Part shown: positions 43,841 through 53,111 of the stretch, in pieces
How the letters are laid out: each line of letters begins with the position of its first letter
How positions within the stretch are numbered: position 1 is the first letter of the stretch
Source of the DNA: Nocardioides dongkuii
GTDB lineage: Bacteria > Actinomycetota > Actinomycetes > Propionibacteriales > Nocardioidaceae
Direction: 5' to 3'
Assembly (NCBI RefSeq): GCF_014127485.1
Contig: NZ_CP059903.1
Span: 1,736,001-1,800,000, forward strand
Length of the DNA stretch: 64,000 nucleotides
Notes under the pieces: generated by a model
Databases searched by the model: none
Seen by the model: the letters and a program-made list of their open reading frames with translations, nothing else
Told to the model about the DNA's origin: nothing
Program-made: the position numbers and the translations under genes

Positions 43841-44149
43841 ATGGTGCTGTTCCGCCGTCAGCTCGGCGACGCGCTCCGCGCTCAGCGGATGCGCCGCGGC
43901 CTGACCCTGCGCGAGGTCTCCGCCGAGGCCCGGGTCAGCCTGGGCTACATCTCGGAGGTCGAGCGCGGCCAGAAGGAAGCGTCCTCCGAGCTGCTCGCCT
44001 CGCTCTGCGCGGCGCTCGACGTGGCGCTCTCCGACGTCCTGCGCGAGGTCTCCGACGCGGTCGCCCTCGAGGAGGCCGCGCTCGCGCCGACCCCCATCAC
44101 CGCCGGCTCGCGTCCGGCGCCCGGCGACGTCGTCGCCTCCGCCGCCTGA
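43841..44149 (+). CDS. clgR: XRE-family transcriptional regulator ClgR
   Basis: 102 aa. HTH at about residues 8-62 (RQLGDALRAQRMRRGLTLRE, SLGYISEVERGQKEASSELL), the conserved sequence of ClgR, activator of Clp protease and envelope-stress genes. Position after cinA and upstream of recA is the conserved ClgR locus. The C-terminus ends ...VVASAA, a small Ala-rich tail like ClpXP-type degrons, in keeping with ClgR being a Clp substrate in other actinobacteria. SD GGAAGGAG. Confidence 0.88.
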   Translation: MVLFRRQLGDALRAQRMRRGLTLREVSAEARVSLGYISEVERGQKEASSELLASLCAALDVALSDVLREVSDAVALEEAALAPTPITAGSRPAPGDVVASAA

Positions 44150-44163
44150 TCTCGGCGGCGCGC

Positions 44164-44970
44164 TCAGCCCGCGGGTGCCGGCTGGCACGACGGGCACCAG
44201 TACGCCGCGCGCCGGCGGTCCGCCGGGCCGATCATGTCGACGGCGATCGGGGTGCGGCAGCGCCGGCACGGTGAGCGGTCGCGGCGGAAGACCCACATCC
44301 GCTCCCGCTCGCGCAGGTCGCCGGTGGTGCTCTGCGCGGCACGCTGCTTGTTGACCTCGAGCATCTGCTTGGCGCGGCGGACCAGCCGGGTCAGGTCGGG
44401 TACGCCGGCGACCGGCGTCGCGGGGTGGACGCCGGCGACGAAGCAGAGCTCGGCCATGTACATGTTGCCCACGCCGGCCAGCCGCGTCTGGTCGAGCAGC
44501 GCCTCGCCGATCGGCCGCTCGGGGGCCTCGGCCAGCCGGCGCAGCGCCTCCGACTCGTCCCAGTCGGGACCAAGCAGGTCGGGGCCGAGGTGGCCGACCA
44601 CCTCGCCCTCGGCGTCGGTGGGGATCAGCTCGACGATGCCGAGGGAGAAGCCGACCGCGACCGCGTCGTCGGTGCGCAGCACGACGCGTGCCTGGTGCGC
44701 CGGCCGCCGCCACCGCTCGTGGGGGGCGTGCACCCGCCACGCGCCCTCCATCTTCAGGTGGGTGTGCAGCGTCCAGCGCTCGCCGTCGCCGGGACCGGCG
44801 ACCCGGGTCAGCAGGTGCTTGCCGCGGCTCACCGTGCCGACCACGGTGGCGCCGGAGAGGTCGGCGGTCGCGTGCTGGGGCACCCGGAAGTCCGAGCCGG
44901 TCAGCACCTTCCCGGACAGGGCGCGGTCGAGCAGCCGGCCGGCGCGGTAGACGGTGTCGCCCTCGGGCAC
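44164..44970 (-). CDS. nei: Fpg/Nei family DNA glycosylase
   Basis: Base-excision repair glycosylase/AP lyase for oxidised bases. 268 aa. N-terminal catalytic PEGDTVYRAGR (Pro2-Glu3), helix-two-turn-helix (RLAGVGNMYMAELCF) and a C-terminal zinc finger CRRCRTPI...CPSC. GTG 44970. It begins 4 bp after the lhr stop, so it is cotranscribed with lhr; lhr-nei adjacency is also known in mycobacteria. Confidence 0.94.
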   Translation of the reverse strand: MPEGDTVYRAGRLLDRALSGKVLTGSDFRVPQHATADLSGATVVGTVSRGKHLLTRVAGPGDGERWTLHTHLKMEGAWRVHAPHERWRRPAHQARVVLRTDDAVAVGFSLGIVELIPTDAEGEVVGHLGPDLLGPDWDESEALRRLAEAPERPIGEALLDQTRLAGVGNMYMAELCFVAGVHPATPVAGVPDLTRLVRRAKQMLEVNKQRAAQSTTGDLRERERMWVFRRDRSPCRRCRTPIAVDMIGPADRRRAAYWCPSCQPAPAG

Positions 44971-44974
44971 GCGG

Positions 44975-47900
44975 TCAGCTCCGCCCCAGCTGCAGGCCCT
45001 TGGGCGTCACGATGAATCCCGCCGCCTGGAGCGCCTGGCGCAGCGGCGTCCCGCCGGACCCGAGCAGCTGGGTGCCGTCGGCCTTCTCGACCGTGAGCCG
45101 GCCGAGCGCCCCGCGTCGCGCCGACTCGGCGAGGGCCGCGGCGGCGGGGTCGAGGTCGTCGGGCTCCTCGGACCAGGTGAGGAGGGTGCGGCCGCCGCGC
45201 TCGACGTACAGGGTCAGCCGGCCGTCGACCAGCACCACCAGGGCGCCGGCCTTGCGCCCGGGCCGGTGCCCGCCCTCGCCCGCCTCGGGCCAGGGCAGCG
45301 CGGCGCCGTAGGGGTTGGCGGGGTCGGTGGCGGCCAGCGCGACCGCGGACGGCTTGGCGTCGGTGGCGACCTCGGAGAAGGTGCGCAGCCGGTCGATCGC
45401 GCCGGCGGTGCCGAACTGGGCGGCGCCCAGCCCGCTGACGAAGTACCCCCGGCGGCAGCGTCCGGAGTCCTCGAACGCCGACAGCACCTTGTACGCCGCG
45501 GCGAAGCCGCCCGGCACCCGCTCGCTCATCACCGCGCCGCGGATCACCACGCCATGGCGGTCGAGGAGGTGCTCGGCGGTGGCGTGCGCCCGGCGGGTGG
45601 GGTCGGCGTCGATCTCGGGGAGCAGCGCCCAGCGACCGGCGGTCTGGGGGGGACCGGAGCGCGCCGGCATCCGGCCGCGACCGGTCGTGGAGGACATCCG
45701 CGGCCGCGCCGGCTGGCGGCGGGTGCGGTGGCTCGCGCCGCCGGACCGGGTGAGCGCGCGGAGCGGGGTGAGCGTGTCGTTGCTGACCCGGCCCGCCCAG
45801 ACGAGCGACCACAGCGCGGCGGACAGCGCCTGGTCGTCGCTGCTGCCCACGGAGTCGGCGAGCTGGCGGAAGAACCAGGCGCCGCCGGGGGCGAGGGCGT
45901 CGAGCACCTGCTGGGCGAGCTCGGCGTGCTCGAAGGGCTGGGGCTCGGGGAGGGTCAGCGGCGCCTGGTCGGCCAGGTGCAGGCTGACCCAGCCGTCGGA
46001 GCCGGGCAGGGCGGCGTGCCCGGCCCAGACGACCTCGCCGGAGGCGGTGAGCTCGTCGAGGTACGACGACTCGTAGTCGCGGACGCGCGCGGCCAGCACC
46101 AGCGGCTCCAGCGCCGAGGCCGGCACCGGGCACCCGGCGAGCTGGTCGACCACGGTGAGCACCCCGTCGACGCCGCGCGGACCCCGGCCGCTGGTGGGCC
46201 CCGAGGAGACGGAGACGTGCTGCCACGCGGCCAGGAACCGGCCGAGCGCCTCCGGCTCGACGGGCTCGACCTCCTTGCGCAGCCGGGCCAGCGAGCGGCG
46301 GCGGAGCTTGCGCAGCACCTCGGCGTCGCACCACTCCGAGCCCGAGCCGGAGGGACGGAACTCGCCGTCGAGCACCCGACCCTGGGCCGCGAGCCGCTGC
46401 AGGGTGTGGCGCACGACCGCGGCGCCGAGACCGAGCCGGGTCGCCACCTGCTCGGTGGTGAACGGGCCGTGGGTGCGGGCGAACCGGGCGACCAGGTCGC
46501 CGAGCGGGTCCTCGACGGGGTCGGTGAACGCGTCGGGCGTGCCGGGCGGGACGGGGACGCCCAGCCCGTCGCGCAGCCGGCCGACGTCCTCGATGACCGC
46601 CCAGCGCTCCTCGCCGCCCATCCGCACCTCGACGGCGCGACGGGACTCGGCGAGGGTGCGGAGCCACGCGCCGGCGGGGGCGCCCTCGACGCAGCGGAGC
46701 GCCGCCTCCTCGGCGGTGAGCGGGCCGAGCAGCCGCAGCGTGTCGACGAGCCCCTCGACGTCGCGGGCCCGCCGGTCCGGCGCGAGCCGCTGGAGCTCGG
46801 CCTCGACCTCGGCGAGCACGTCGGGGTCGAGCAGCTCGCGCAGCTCCGCCCGCCCCAGCAGCTCGGCCAGGAGGCCCTGGTCGAGCGACAGCGCGGCCGC
46901 GCGCCGCTCGGCGATGGGGGAGTCGCCCTCGTACATGAACTGCGCGACGTAGCCGAAGAGCAGGGTCCGCGCGAACGGCGAGGGCGCGTGGGTCGAGACG
47001 TCGACGACCTGCACCTCGCGGCGGTCCACCCGGCGCATCAGGCCGACCAGGGACGGCAGGTCGTAGACGTCCTGGAGGCACTCGCGGACCGCCTCGAGCA
47101 CGATCGGGAACGACGGGTAGCGCGACGCCACCTCGAGCAGCGCCGCGGACCGCTGCCGCTGCTGCCACAGCGGCGAGCGCCGGCCGGGGTCGCGCCGGGG
47201 GAGCAGCAGGGCCCGGGCCGCGCACTCGCGGAACCGCGCGGCGAACAGCGCCGAGCCGCCGACCTCCTGGGTGACCAGGTGCTCGATCTCCTCGGGCTCG
47301 AAGACCAGGACCTCGCCGCCGGGGGCCTCCGCGTCGCTGTCGGGGATCCGGATGACGATGCCGTCGTCGGAGGCCATCGCCTGACCGTCGACGCCGTACC
47401 GCTCGCGCAGCCGCGCGTTGATCGCCAGCGCCCAGGGCGCGTGCACCGGCGTGCCGTAGGGGGAGTGCACCACCAGGCGCCAGTCGCCCAGCTCGTCGCG
47501 GAACCGCTCGACCAGCACTGTGGTGTCGGTGGGCAGCACGTTGGTGGCCTCGAGCTGCTCGTGCAGGTAGGCGAGCAGGTTGCCCGCGGCGTACGCGTCG
47601 AGGCCGCCCTCCCGGGCGCGCGCCTCGGCCTTCGCCCGCGGCATCGCGGACAGCTCGCGGGTGAAGGCGCCGATCGCGGCGCCCAGCTCGGCGGGCCTGC
47701 CGAGCGAGTCGCCCTTCCAGAACGGCAGCCGGCCCGGGATGCCCGGCGCCGGGGTGACCAGGACCCGGTCGTGGGTGATGTCCTCGATCCGCCAGCTGGT
47801 GGCGCCGAGCGCGAAGATGTCGCCGACCCGGGACTCGTAGACCATCTCCTCGTCGAGCTCGCCGACCCGCCGGCCGGTGCCCTCGCCGACCAGGAAGACG

Positions 47901-49522
47901 CCGAACAGCCCGCGGTCGGGGATGGTGCCGCCGGAGGTCACCGCCAGCCGCTGGGCGCCCGGACGGCCGGTGAGCACGCCGGTGACGCGGTCCCAGACGA
48001 TCCGCGGCCGCAGCTCGGCGAACTCGTCGGAGGGGTAGCGGCCGCTGAGCAGGTCGAGCGTCGCGTCGTACGCCGAGCGCGGCAGCTGGGTGAACGGCGC
48101 GGACCGCTTCACGAGCTCGTACAGCTCGTCGACCTGCCACGCGTCGAGCGCCGTCGCGGCCACGACCTGCTGGGCGAGCACGTCGAGGGGGTTGGTGGGC
48201 ACCCGGAGCGACTCGATGTCGCCGGAGCGCATGCGCTCGACCGCGACCGCGGTCTGGGCCAGGTCGCCGCGGTGCTTGGGGAACAGCACCCCGCGCGAGA
48301 CCTCGCCCACCTGGTGGCCGGCGCGCCCGACGCGCTGGAGGGCGCTGGCGACGCTCGGCGGTGACTCGATTTGCACCACGAGGTCGACCGCGCCCATGTC
48401 GATGCCGAGCTCGAGGCTGCTGGTGGCGACCACCGCGGGCAGCCGGCCGCGCTTGAGGTCGTCCTCGATCAGCGCGCGCTGCTCCTTGGAGACCGAGCCG
48501 TGGTGGGCCTTGGCGATCACCTGCTCGGCGCCCTCGGACTGCCCGGACTGCGCCATCACCTCGGCGGGCACGGCGCCCTTCTCGAGCTCGCCGCCCGCGC
48601 GCTGGGTGGCGATCTCGTTGAGCCGCGCCGTGAGCCGCTCGGCGAGCCGGCGGGAGTTGGCGAACACGATCGTGGAGCGGTGCTGCTCGATCAGGTCGAC
48701 GACCCGCTCCTCGACGTGCGGCCAGATCGACTGGGACCGGGTGGGGTCGCCGTCGCCCTCCGCGTCGTCGTCGTACTCCTCCGGCGCGGTCATGTCCTCG
48801 ACGGGGACGACGACCTCGAGGTCCCACCGCTTCTCCGAGGGCGGCGCGACGATGTCGACGGGGGCGGAGCCGCCGAGGAACCGCGCGACCTCTTCCAACG
48901 GGCGCACCGTCGCGGACAGCCCGATCCGCTGGACCGGCCGCTCCAGCAGCGCGTCGAGGCGCTCGAGGGTGAGCGCGAGGTGGGCGCCGCGCTTGCCGCC
49001 GGCCACGGCGTGCACCTCGTCGACGATCACCGTCTCGACCCCGCGCAGCGACTCGCGCGCCTGCGAGGTGAGCATCAGGAACAGCGACTCCGGCGTCGTG
49101 ATCATGATGTCGGGTGGGGAGGTCACCAGCTTGCGCCGGTCGGCGGCCGGGGTGTCTCCCGAGCGGACGCCGACGCGCACCTCGGGCACCGGGTCGCCGA
49201 GCCGGTCGGCGGTGTGCCGGATGCCGGTGAGCGGGGCGCGGAGGTTGCGCTCGACGTCGACCGCGAGCGCCTTCAGCGGAGAGACGTAGAGGACCCGGCA
49301 GCGCTTCGTGCGGTCCTCGGGCACCGGCTCGGTGAGCAGCCGGTCGAGGCTCCACAGGAACGCACTGAGCGTCTTGCCGGAGCCGGTCGGCGCGACCACC
49401 AGCGCGTGCCGGCCCGCGCCGATCGCCTCCCAGGCCCCCGCCTGCGCCGGCGTGGGGGCCGCGAAGGCAGCGGCGAACCAGGTGCGGGTCGGCGCGCTGA
49501 ACCGGGCGAGCGGGTCGGGCAT
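44975..49522 (-). CDS. lhr: Lhr ATP-dependent helicase
   Basis: 1515 aa, the full actinobacterial length. Superfamily 2 core: Q-motif region, motif I VVAPTGSGKTLSAFLWSL, DEVH box TVIVDEVHAVAGGKRG, motif III GLSATVRP, motif V TSSLELGIDMGAVD and motif VI QRVGRAGHQ (all within 1-440). A winged helix and the large Lhr C-terminal region follow. A 3'-5' single-strand DNA-dependent helicase, damage-linked in mycobacteria. ATG 49522 with AAGACT 6 nt upstream. nei follows. Confidence 0.95.
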   Translation of the reverse strand: MPDPLARFSAPTRTWFAAAFAAPTPAQAGAWEAIGAGRHALVVAPTGSGKTLSAFLWSLDRLLTEPVPEDRTKRCRVLYVSPLKALAVDVERNLRAPLTGIRHTADRLGDPVPEVRVGVRSGDTPAADRRKLVTSPPDIMITTPESLFLMLTSQARESLRGVETVIVDEVHAVAGGKRGAHLALTLERLDALLERPVQRIGLSATVRPLEEVARFLGGSAPVDIVAPPSEKRWDLEVVVPVEDMTAPEEYDDDAEGDGDPTRSQSIWPHVEERVVDLIEQHRSTIVFANSRRLAERLTARLNEIATQRAGGELEKGAVPAEVMAQSGQSEGAEQVIAKAHHGSVSKEQRALIEDDLKRGRLPAVVATSSLELGIDMGAVDLVVQIESPPSVASALQRVGRAGHQVGEVSRGVLFPKHRGDLAQTAVAVERMRSGDIESLRVPTNPLDVLAQQVVAATALDAWQVDELYELVKRSAPFTQLPRSAYDATLDLLSGRYPSDEFAELRPRIVWDRVTGVLTGRPGAQRLAVTSGGTIPDRGLFGVFLVGEGTGRRVGELDEEMVYESRVGDIFALGATSWRIEDITHDRVLVTPAPGIPGRLPFWKGDSLGRPAELGAAIGAFTRELSAMPRAKAEARAREGGLDAYAAGNLLAYLHEQLEATNVLPTDTTVLVERFRDELGDWRLVVHSPYGTPVHAPWALAINARLRERYGVDGQAMASDDGIVIRIPDSDAEAPGGEVLVFEPEEIEHLVTQEVGGSALFAARFRECAARALLLPRRDPGRRSPLWQQRQRSAALLEVASRYPSFPIVLEAVRECLQDVYDLPSLVGLMRRVDRREVQVVDVSTHAPSPFARTLLFGYVAQFMYEGDSPIAERRAAALSLDQGLLAELLGRAELRELLDPDVLAEVEAELQRLAPDRRARDVEGLVDTLRLLGPLTAEEAALRCVEGAPAGAWLRTLAESRRAVEVRMGGEERWAVIEDVGRLRDGLGVPVPPGTPDAFTDPVEDPLGDLVARFARTHGPFTTEQVATRLGLGAAVVRHTLQRLAAQGRVLDGEFRPSGSGSEWCDAEVLRKLRRRSLARLRKEVEPVEPEALGRFLAAWQHVSVSSGPTSGRGPRGVDGVLTVVDQLAGCPVPASALEPLVLAARVRDYESSYLDELTASGEVVWAGHAALPGSDGWVSLHLADQAPLTLPEPQPFEHAELAQQVLDALAPGGAWFFRQLADSVGSSDDQALSAALWSLVWAGRVSNDTLTPLRALTRSGGASHRTRRQPARPRMSSTTGRGRMPARSGPPQTAGRWALLPEIDADPTRRAHATAEHLLDRHGVVIRGAVMSERVPGGFAAAYKVLSAFEDSGRCRRGYFVSGLGAAQFGTAGAIDRLRTFSEVATDAKPSAVALAATDPANPYGAALPWPEAGEGGHRPGRKAGALVVLVDGRLTLYVERGGRTLLTWSEEPDDLDPAAAALAESARRGALGRLTVEKADGTQLLGSGGTPLRQALQAAGFIVTPKGLQLGRS

Positions 49523-49528
49523 GCCGCC

Positions 49529-49534
49529 AGTCTT
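49529..49534 (-). promoter_or_regulatory. candidate leaderless -10 (AAGACT) for lhr-nei
   Basis: AAGACT is 6 nt before ATG 49522. Confidence 0.35.
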
Positions 49535-49581
49535 GCCTACGGCACCGACAATCCGGTTGGCCCGACCGCCGCCGTCGCTGG

Positions 49582-49587
49582 GACCCT
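49582..49587 (+). promoter_or_regulatory. candidate leaderless -10 (GACCCT)
   Basis: GACCCT is 6 nt before GTG 49594. Confidence 0.3.
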
Positions 49588-49593
49588 GTCCCG

Positions 49594-50169
49594 GTGCACC
49601 TCGTCCTCCTCTTCGGCCCGCAGGCCGTCGGCAAGCTCGCCGTCGGCCGTGAGCTCGCCGCCCGCACGCCGTACCGGCTCCTGCACAACCACGCGACGAT
49701 CGAGCCCCTGCTCGAGGTCTTCGAGTACGGCGCACCGCCCTTCCGGACGCTGAACGAGGAGTTCCGGCGCCGGGTGGTCGAGGAGGCGCTCGCGGCCGGC
49801 CTGCCGGGCCTGGTGTTCACCTACGCCTGGGCGCTCGACGTCGCCGAGGACACGGCGTACCTCGAGGGGTTCGTCGAGCCGGTCCTGGCCGCGGGCGGTC
49901 GCGTCGACTTCGTCGAGCTTTACGCCGACGAGGCCACGCGGCTGGCCCGCGAGGGCACCCCGGTGCGCCTGGCCGCGAAGCCGTCGAAGCGCGACGTGGC
50001 CTGGGCGCGCGACCACCTCGTCGAGTGGGGGCAGCGCTACCGCCTCTCGACCGGGCCGGACGTGCCGTTCCCGCTCGAGCACCCCCACCTCCGGCTCGAC
50101 ACCACGCATGGCTCCGCCGCGGACACCGCCGAGGAGGTGATCCGCCGCCTCGACCTGCCCCGCTCCTGA
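49594..50169 (+). CDS. P-loop (AAA-type/shikimate-kinase-like) ATP-binding protein
   Basis: 191 aa. N-terminal strand and P-loop LVLLFGPQAVGKLAVGRELA (residues 3-22); the loop is GPQAVGKL, with Leu where Ser/Thr usually sits. ATIEPLLEVFEYG may be the substrate helix. DFVELYADEATRLAREGTP resembles the lid region of small kinases. It could be a kinase of an unknown small molecule. GTG 49594; divergent from lhr by 71 bp; stops 7 bp from the convergent lipoprotein gene. Confidence 0.75.
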   Translation: MHLVLLFGPQAVGKLAVGRELAARTPYRLLHNHATIEPLLEVFEYGAPPFRTLNEEFRRRVVEEALAAGLPGLVFTYAWALDVAEDTAYLEGFVEPVLAAGGRVDFVELYADEATRLAREGTPVRLAAKPSKRDVAWARDHLVEWGQRYRLSTGPDVPFPLEHPHLRLDTTHGSAADTAEEVIRRLDLPRS

Positions 50170-50176
50170 CCGGCGG

Positions 50177-51271
50177 TCACGGGGCACAGAGGGCGAAGCC
50201 GTCGCCGTCGAAGGCGAGGCTGGAGGCGGTGGAGGCGTCGCCGGTCCCGTAGTCGTGGTCGATGCGCACCAGCGGCCCGTCGGTCTCCACGTCCCACGTC
50301 GCGTCCTGGGTGAACGGACCGCCGCTCGCGAGCAGGGGCTCGCCCTCCAACCAGGCCTCGCGCGCCGTCGCGTCGGCCTTCGCAGCGTCGTCGTCGGCGA
50401 AGGCGAGCACCGTCGTGGTGGTCCCCGCGTCGTCACCGTGGACGAAGAACCCGGTGGCGTCCGGCCGGCCCAGGTCCTCGAGCCCGGAGGCCGCGTTCAG
50501 CTGCTCGGTCTCCTCGGGGCTCAGCGGCCCGTCCTCGTAGACGGCGCCGCAGTCGATGTCGCGCCGCAGGTGCGCGAACTCCGCGTCGTCGGCCGCGTCC
50601 ACCACCTCGTCGAGGTCCTCGGCGTCCAGGACGGAGTCCCCGTCGTCGGTGATCACCTCCAGCACGGCCTCGGGGTCCGGGCTGACGATGATCAGGTGCT
50701 CGTCGGGCACCAGCACCGGGCTCATCATGACCTCGACCGGGTAGCGCCGCCCGTCCGAGCTCGCCGCGCCGAGGCTGCTGCGCAGGTGCCGACCGCCGTC
50801 CTCCTCGGTCTCCTCGTAGCCGGCCGCCACCATGTCGTCGGCGACCTCGTCGAGGTCGACGTCGTCGTCGATCCTCCAGACGACCCACATCCCGTCGTCG
50901 CCCTGGGCGCTGACCTCCCACTCGAGGTCGAGATCGCTGAACGCCGCCTCCTGCATCTGGGGGAGGTAGTCGGTCAACGTGGTCGTGGCGGCCATCGACT
51001 CCCGGAGCCCCTCCAGGTAGCGGTCGACGTCCTCCTCGTCGGCGCCGGTCTCGACGTCGTCGATCTCCAGCCGCTCGGCGGCGGCGGCCCGGCCGACGTA
51101 CGTGACCGAGGTGGCGGTGTCCGGGACGACGTCCAGCGCCTCCTCCAGGTCCGCGGAGGGCGAGGAGGGGGAGGAGTCGGAGGAGGAGTCGGAGAGCAGG
51201 CTGCACCCGGTGACCGGACAGGCGGTGGACAGGACGAGGGCGGCGATCGCGGTACGGCGCATGAGGGCCAT
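50177..51271 (-). CDS. acidic lipoprotein of unknown function
   Basis: 364 aa. Signal peptide with lipobox PVTGC (Cys about residue 23), then a Ser/Asp-rich linker SSSDSSPSSPS. The mature domain (about 40-364) is strikingly acidic, with segments DVETGADEEDVDRYLEGL and DDDVDLDEVADDMVAAG. No family recognised. ATG 51271 has GGAG about 8 nt upstream. Divergent from the ABC exporter by 80 bp, so it may be an accessory, but that is inference. Confidence 0.78.
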   Translation of the reverse strand: MALMRRTAIAALVLSTACPVTGCSLLSDSSSDSSPSSPSADLEEALDVVPDTATSVTYVGRAAAAERLEIDDVETGADEEDVDRYLEGLRESMAATTTLTDYLPQMQEAAFSDLDLEWEVSAQGDDGMWVVWRIDDDVDLDEVADDMVAAGYEETEEDGGRHLRSSLGAASSDGRRYPVEVMMSPVLVPDEHLIIVSPDPEAVLEVITDDGDSVLDAEDLDEVVDAADDAEFAHLRRDIDCGAVYEDGPLSPEETEQLNAASGLEDLGRPDATGFFVHGDDAGTTTTVLAFADDDAAKADATAREAWLEGEPLLASGGPFTQDATWDVETDGPLVRIDHDYGTGDASTASSLAFDGDGFALCAP

Positions 51272-51339
51272 CGTGTCGCTCCGGTACCGGATCCAAACCC
51301 CTCGGCGCGCATGCGCGGCGATTCCGGCGGGTGCGCGCA

Positions 51340-51345
51340 TAGGGT
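51340..51345 (+). promoter_or_regulatory. candidate leaderless -10 (TAGGGT) for the ABC operon
   Basis: TAGGGT is 6 nt before GTG 51352. Confidence 0.5.
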
Positions 51346-51351
51346 GCTTCC

Positions 51352-52320
51352 GTGCCCGACACCTCGGTCGACCCGGACTCCATGATCCGGGCTCGCGGCC
51401 TCCGCAAGTCCTTCGGCAAGGCCGGCGAGACGTTCGAGGCGGTGCGGGGCATCGACCTCGACGTACGCCGGGGCGAGGCGTTCGGGTTCCTCGGGCCCAA
51501 CGGCGCCGGCAAGTCCTCGACGATGCGGATGATCGCGGCGGTCTCGCCGGTCAGCGACGGCGAGCTGCGGATCCTCGGGATGGACCCCGCCACCGAGGGG
51601 CCCGCGATCCGCGGCCGGCTGGGCGTCTGCCCGCAGGAGGACACCCTCGACGTCGAGCTGAACGTCCGCGACAACCTCTACATCTACGGCCGCTACTTCG
51701 GGATCCCGAAGGCGGAGGTCAACGACCGGGTCGACGAGCTGCTGGAGTTCGTCCAGCTCACCGAGAAGGCGCGCGCCAAGGTCGACGACCTCTCCGGCGG
51801 CATGAAGCGCCGCCTGACGATCGCGCGCAGCCTGGTCAACCGTCCCGAGCTGCTGCTGCTCGACGAGCCGACCACCGGCCTGGACCCCCAGGCCCGGCAC
51901 GTGCTCTGGGACCGGCTGTTCCGGCTCAAGCAGGCCGGGGTGACCCTGGTGCTCACCACGCACTACATGGACGAGGCCGAGCAGCTCTGCGACCGGCTCG
52001 TGGTCATGGACAAGGGGCTGATCGTCGCGGAGGGCTCCCCGCTGGAGCTGATCCGGGCGCACTCGACCCGGGAGGTCGCCGAGCTCCGGTTCGGCCTCGC
52101 CGAGGAGGGCGCGAGCCACGACACGATCGCGGAGAAGGTCGCCGACCTCGGCGAGCGGGTGGAGGTGCTGCCCGACCGGCTGCTGGTCTACAGCGAGGAC
52201 GGCGAGGAGGTCGTCGCCAAGGTCCACGAGCGCGGCCTGACCCCGATCGCGGTCCTGGTCCGCCGCTCCTCCCTCGAGGACGTCTTCCTGCGGCTCACCG
52301 GCCGCACCCTGGTCGACTGA
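51352..52320 (+). CDS. ABC transporter ATP-binding protein
   Basis: 322 aa. Walker [16 protein letters not shown] (about residue 47), signature [17 protein letters not shown], Walker [22 protein letters not shown]-loop [12 protein letters not shown]. The DrrA/NodI-type C-terminal domain ([14 protein letters not shown]) marks an ABC-2 exporter of drugs or lipids. TGATG junction with the first permease. Substrate unknown. Confidence 0.93.
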   Translation: MPDTSVDPDSMIRARGLRKSFGKAGETFEAVRGIDLDVRRGEAFGFLGPNGAGKSSTMRMIAAVSPVSDGELRILGMDPATEGPAIRGRLGVCPQEDTLDVELNVRDNLYIYGRYFGIPKAEVNDRVDELLEFVQLTEKARAKVDDLSGGMKRRLTIARSLVNRPELLLLDEPTTGLDPQARHVLWDRLFRLKQAGVTLVLTTHYMDEAEQLCDRLVVMDKGLIVAEGSPLELIRAHSTREVAELRFGLAEEGASHDTIAEKVADLGERVEVLPDRLLVYSEDGEEVVAKVHERGLTPIAVLVRRSSLEDVFLRLTGRTLVD

Positions 52321-53111
52321 TGGCCGACCTCGCGCTCCGCGACGGGCTCAGCCGCCAGGTCGACTACTGGTGGACGGTCTACCGCCGCACCTGGCGCTCC
52401 TCGGTCGTCTCCTCGTTCCTCTCCCCGCTGCTGTACGTCGTGGCGATGGGCGTGCTGCTCGGCGGCTTCGTCGACGCCGACCCCGACACGCTCGAGGGCG
52501 CCCCGTCGTACCTCGCGTTCGTGGTGCCCGGGCTGGTCGCCGCCCACGCCATGCAGACCGCGGTGGGGGAGACGACGTACCCGGTGATGGGGCTGATCAA
52601 GTGGCAGCGGGTCTACGACTCGATGCTGGCCACGCCGCTGCAGGTCCAGCACCTGGTCGCCTCGACGCTGGGGTTCGTGGCCTTCCGGCTGATCACCACG
52701 TGCGGGGTCTACATGCTGGTGCTCGCGCCGTTCGGCGTCTTCGAGTCCTGGTGGGGGCCGTTCCTGGCGTTCGGGGCGCAGGTGCTCACCGGCATGGTCT
52801 TCGCGGTCTGGGTCTACGGGTTCACCGCCCGCCTCCACAACGAGGAGGCGTTCGGCGTGCTGTTCCGGCTCGGGGTGTTCCCGCTGTTCCTCTTCTCGGG
52901 GGCGTTCTTCCCGGTCGACAACCTCGGGGAGGTCGGCGCCTGGGCGGCCCGGATCACCCCGCTCTGGCACGGCGTCAACCTGTCCCGGATGTTCTGCCTG
53001 GACCACGTCACCTGGTGGGTCGCCGGCGTCAACGTGCTGGTGCTGGTCGTGCTGCTCGTCGTCGGCTGGGCCTGGGCGCTCACCGGCCTGCGGAAACGGC
53101 TGGTCTGGTGA
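52320..53111 (+). CDS. ABC-2 type permease 1
   Basis: 263 aa with six hydrophobic segments and the ABC-2 signature near RLGVFPLFLFSGAFFPVDNLG. ATG inside the stop of the ATPase gene. Works as one half of a heterodimeric permease with the next gene. Confidence 0.9.
   Translation: MADLALRDGLSRQVDYWWTVYRRTWRSSVVSSFLSPLLYVVAMGVLLGGFVDADPDTLEGAPSYLAFVVPGLVAAHAMQTAVGETTYPVMGLIKWQRVYDSMLATPLQVQHLVASTLGFVAFRLITTCGVYMLVLAPFGVFESWWGPFLAFGAQVLTGMVFAVWVYGFTARLHNEEAFGVLFRLGVFPLFLFSGAFFPVDNLGEVGAWAARITPLWHGVNLSRMFCLDHVTWWVAGVNVLVLVVLLVVGWAWALTGLRKRLVW

Noticed and set aside
44954-48364. Long plus-strand frame opposite lhr
   Set aside because: Shadow of lhr; low-complexity composition and no motif.
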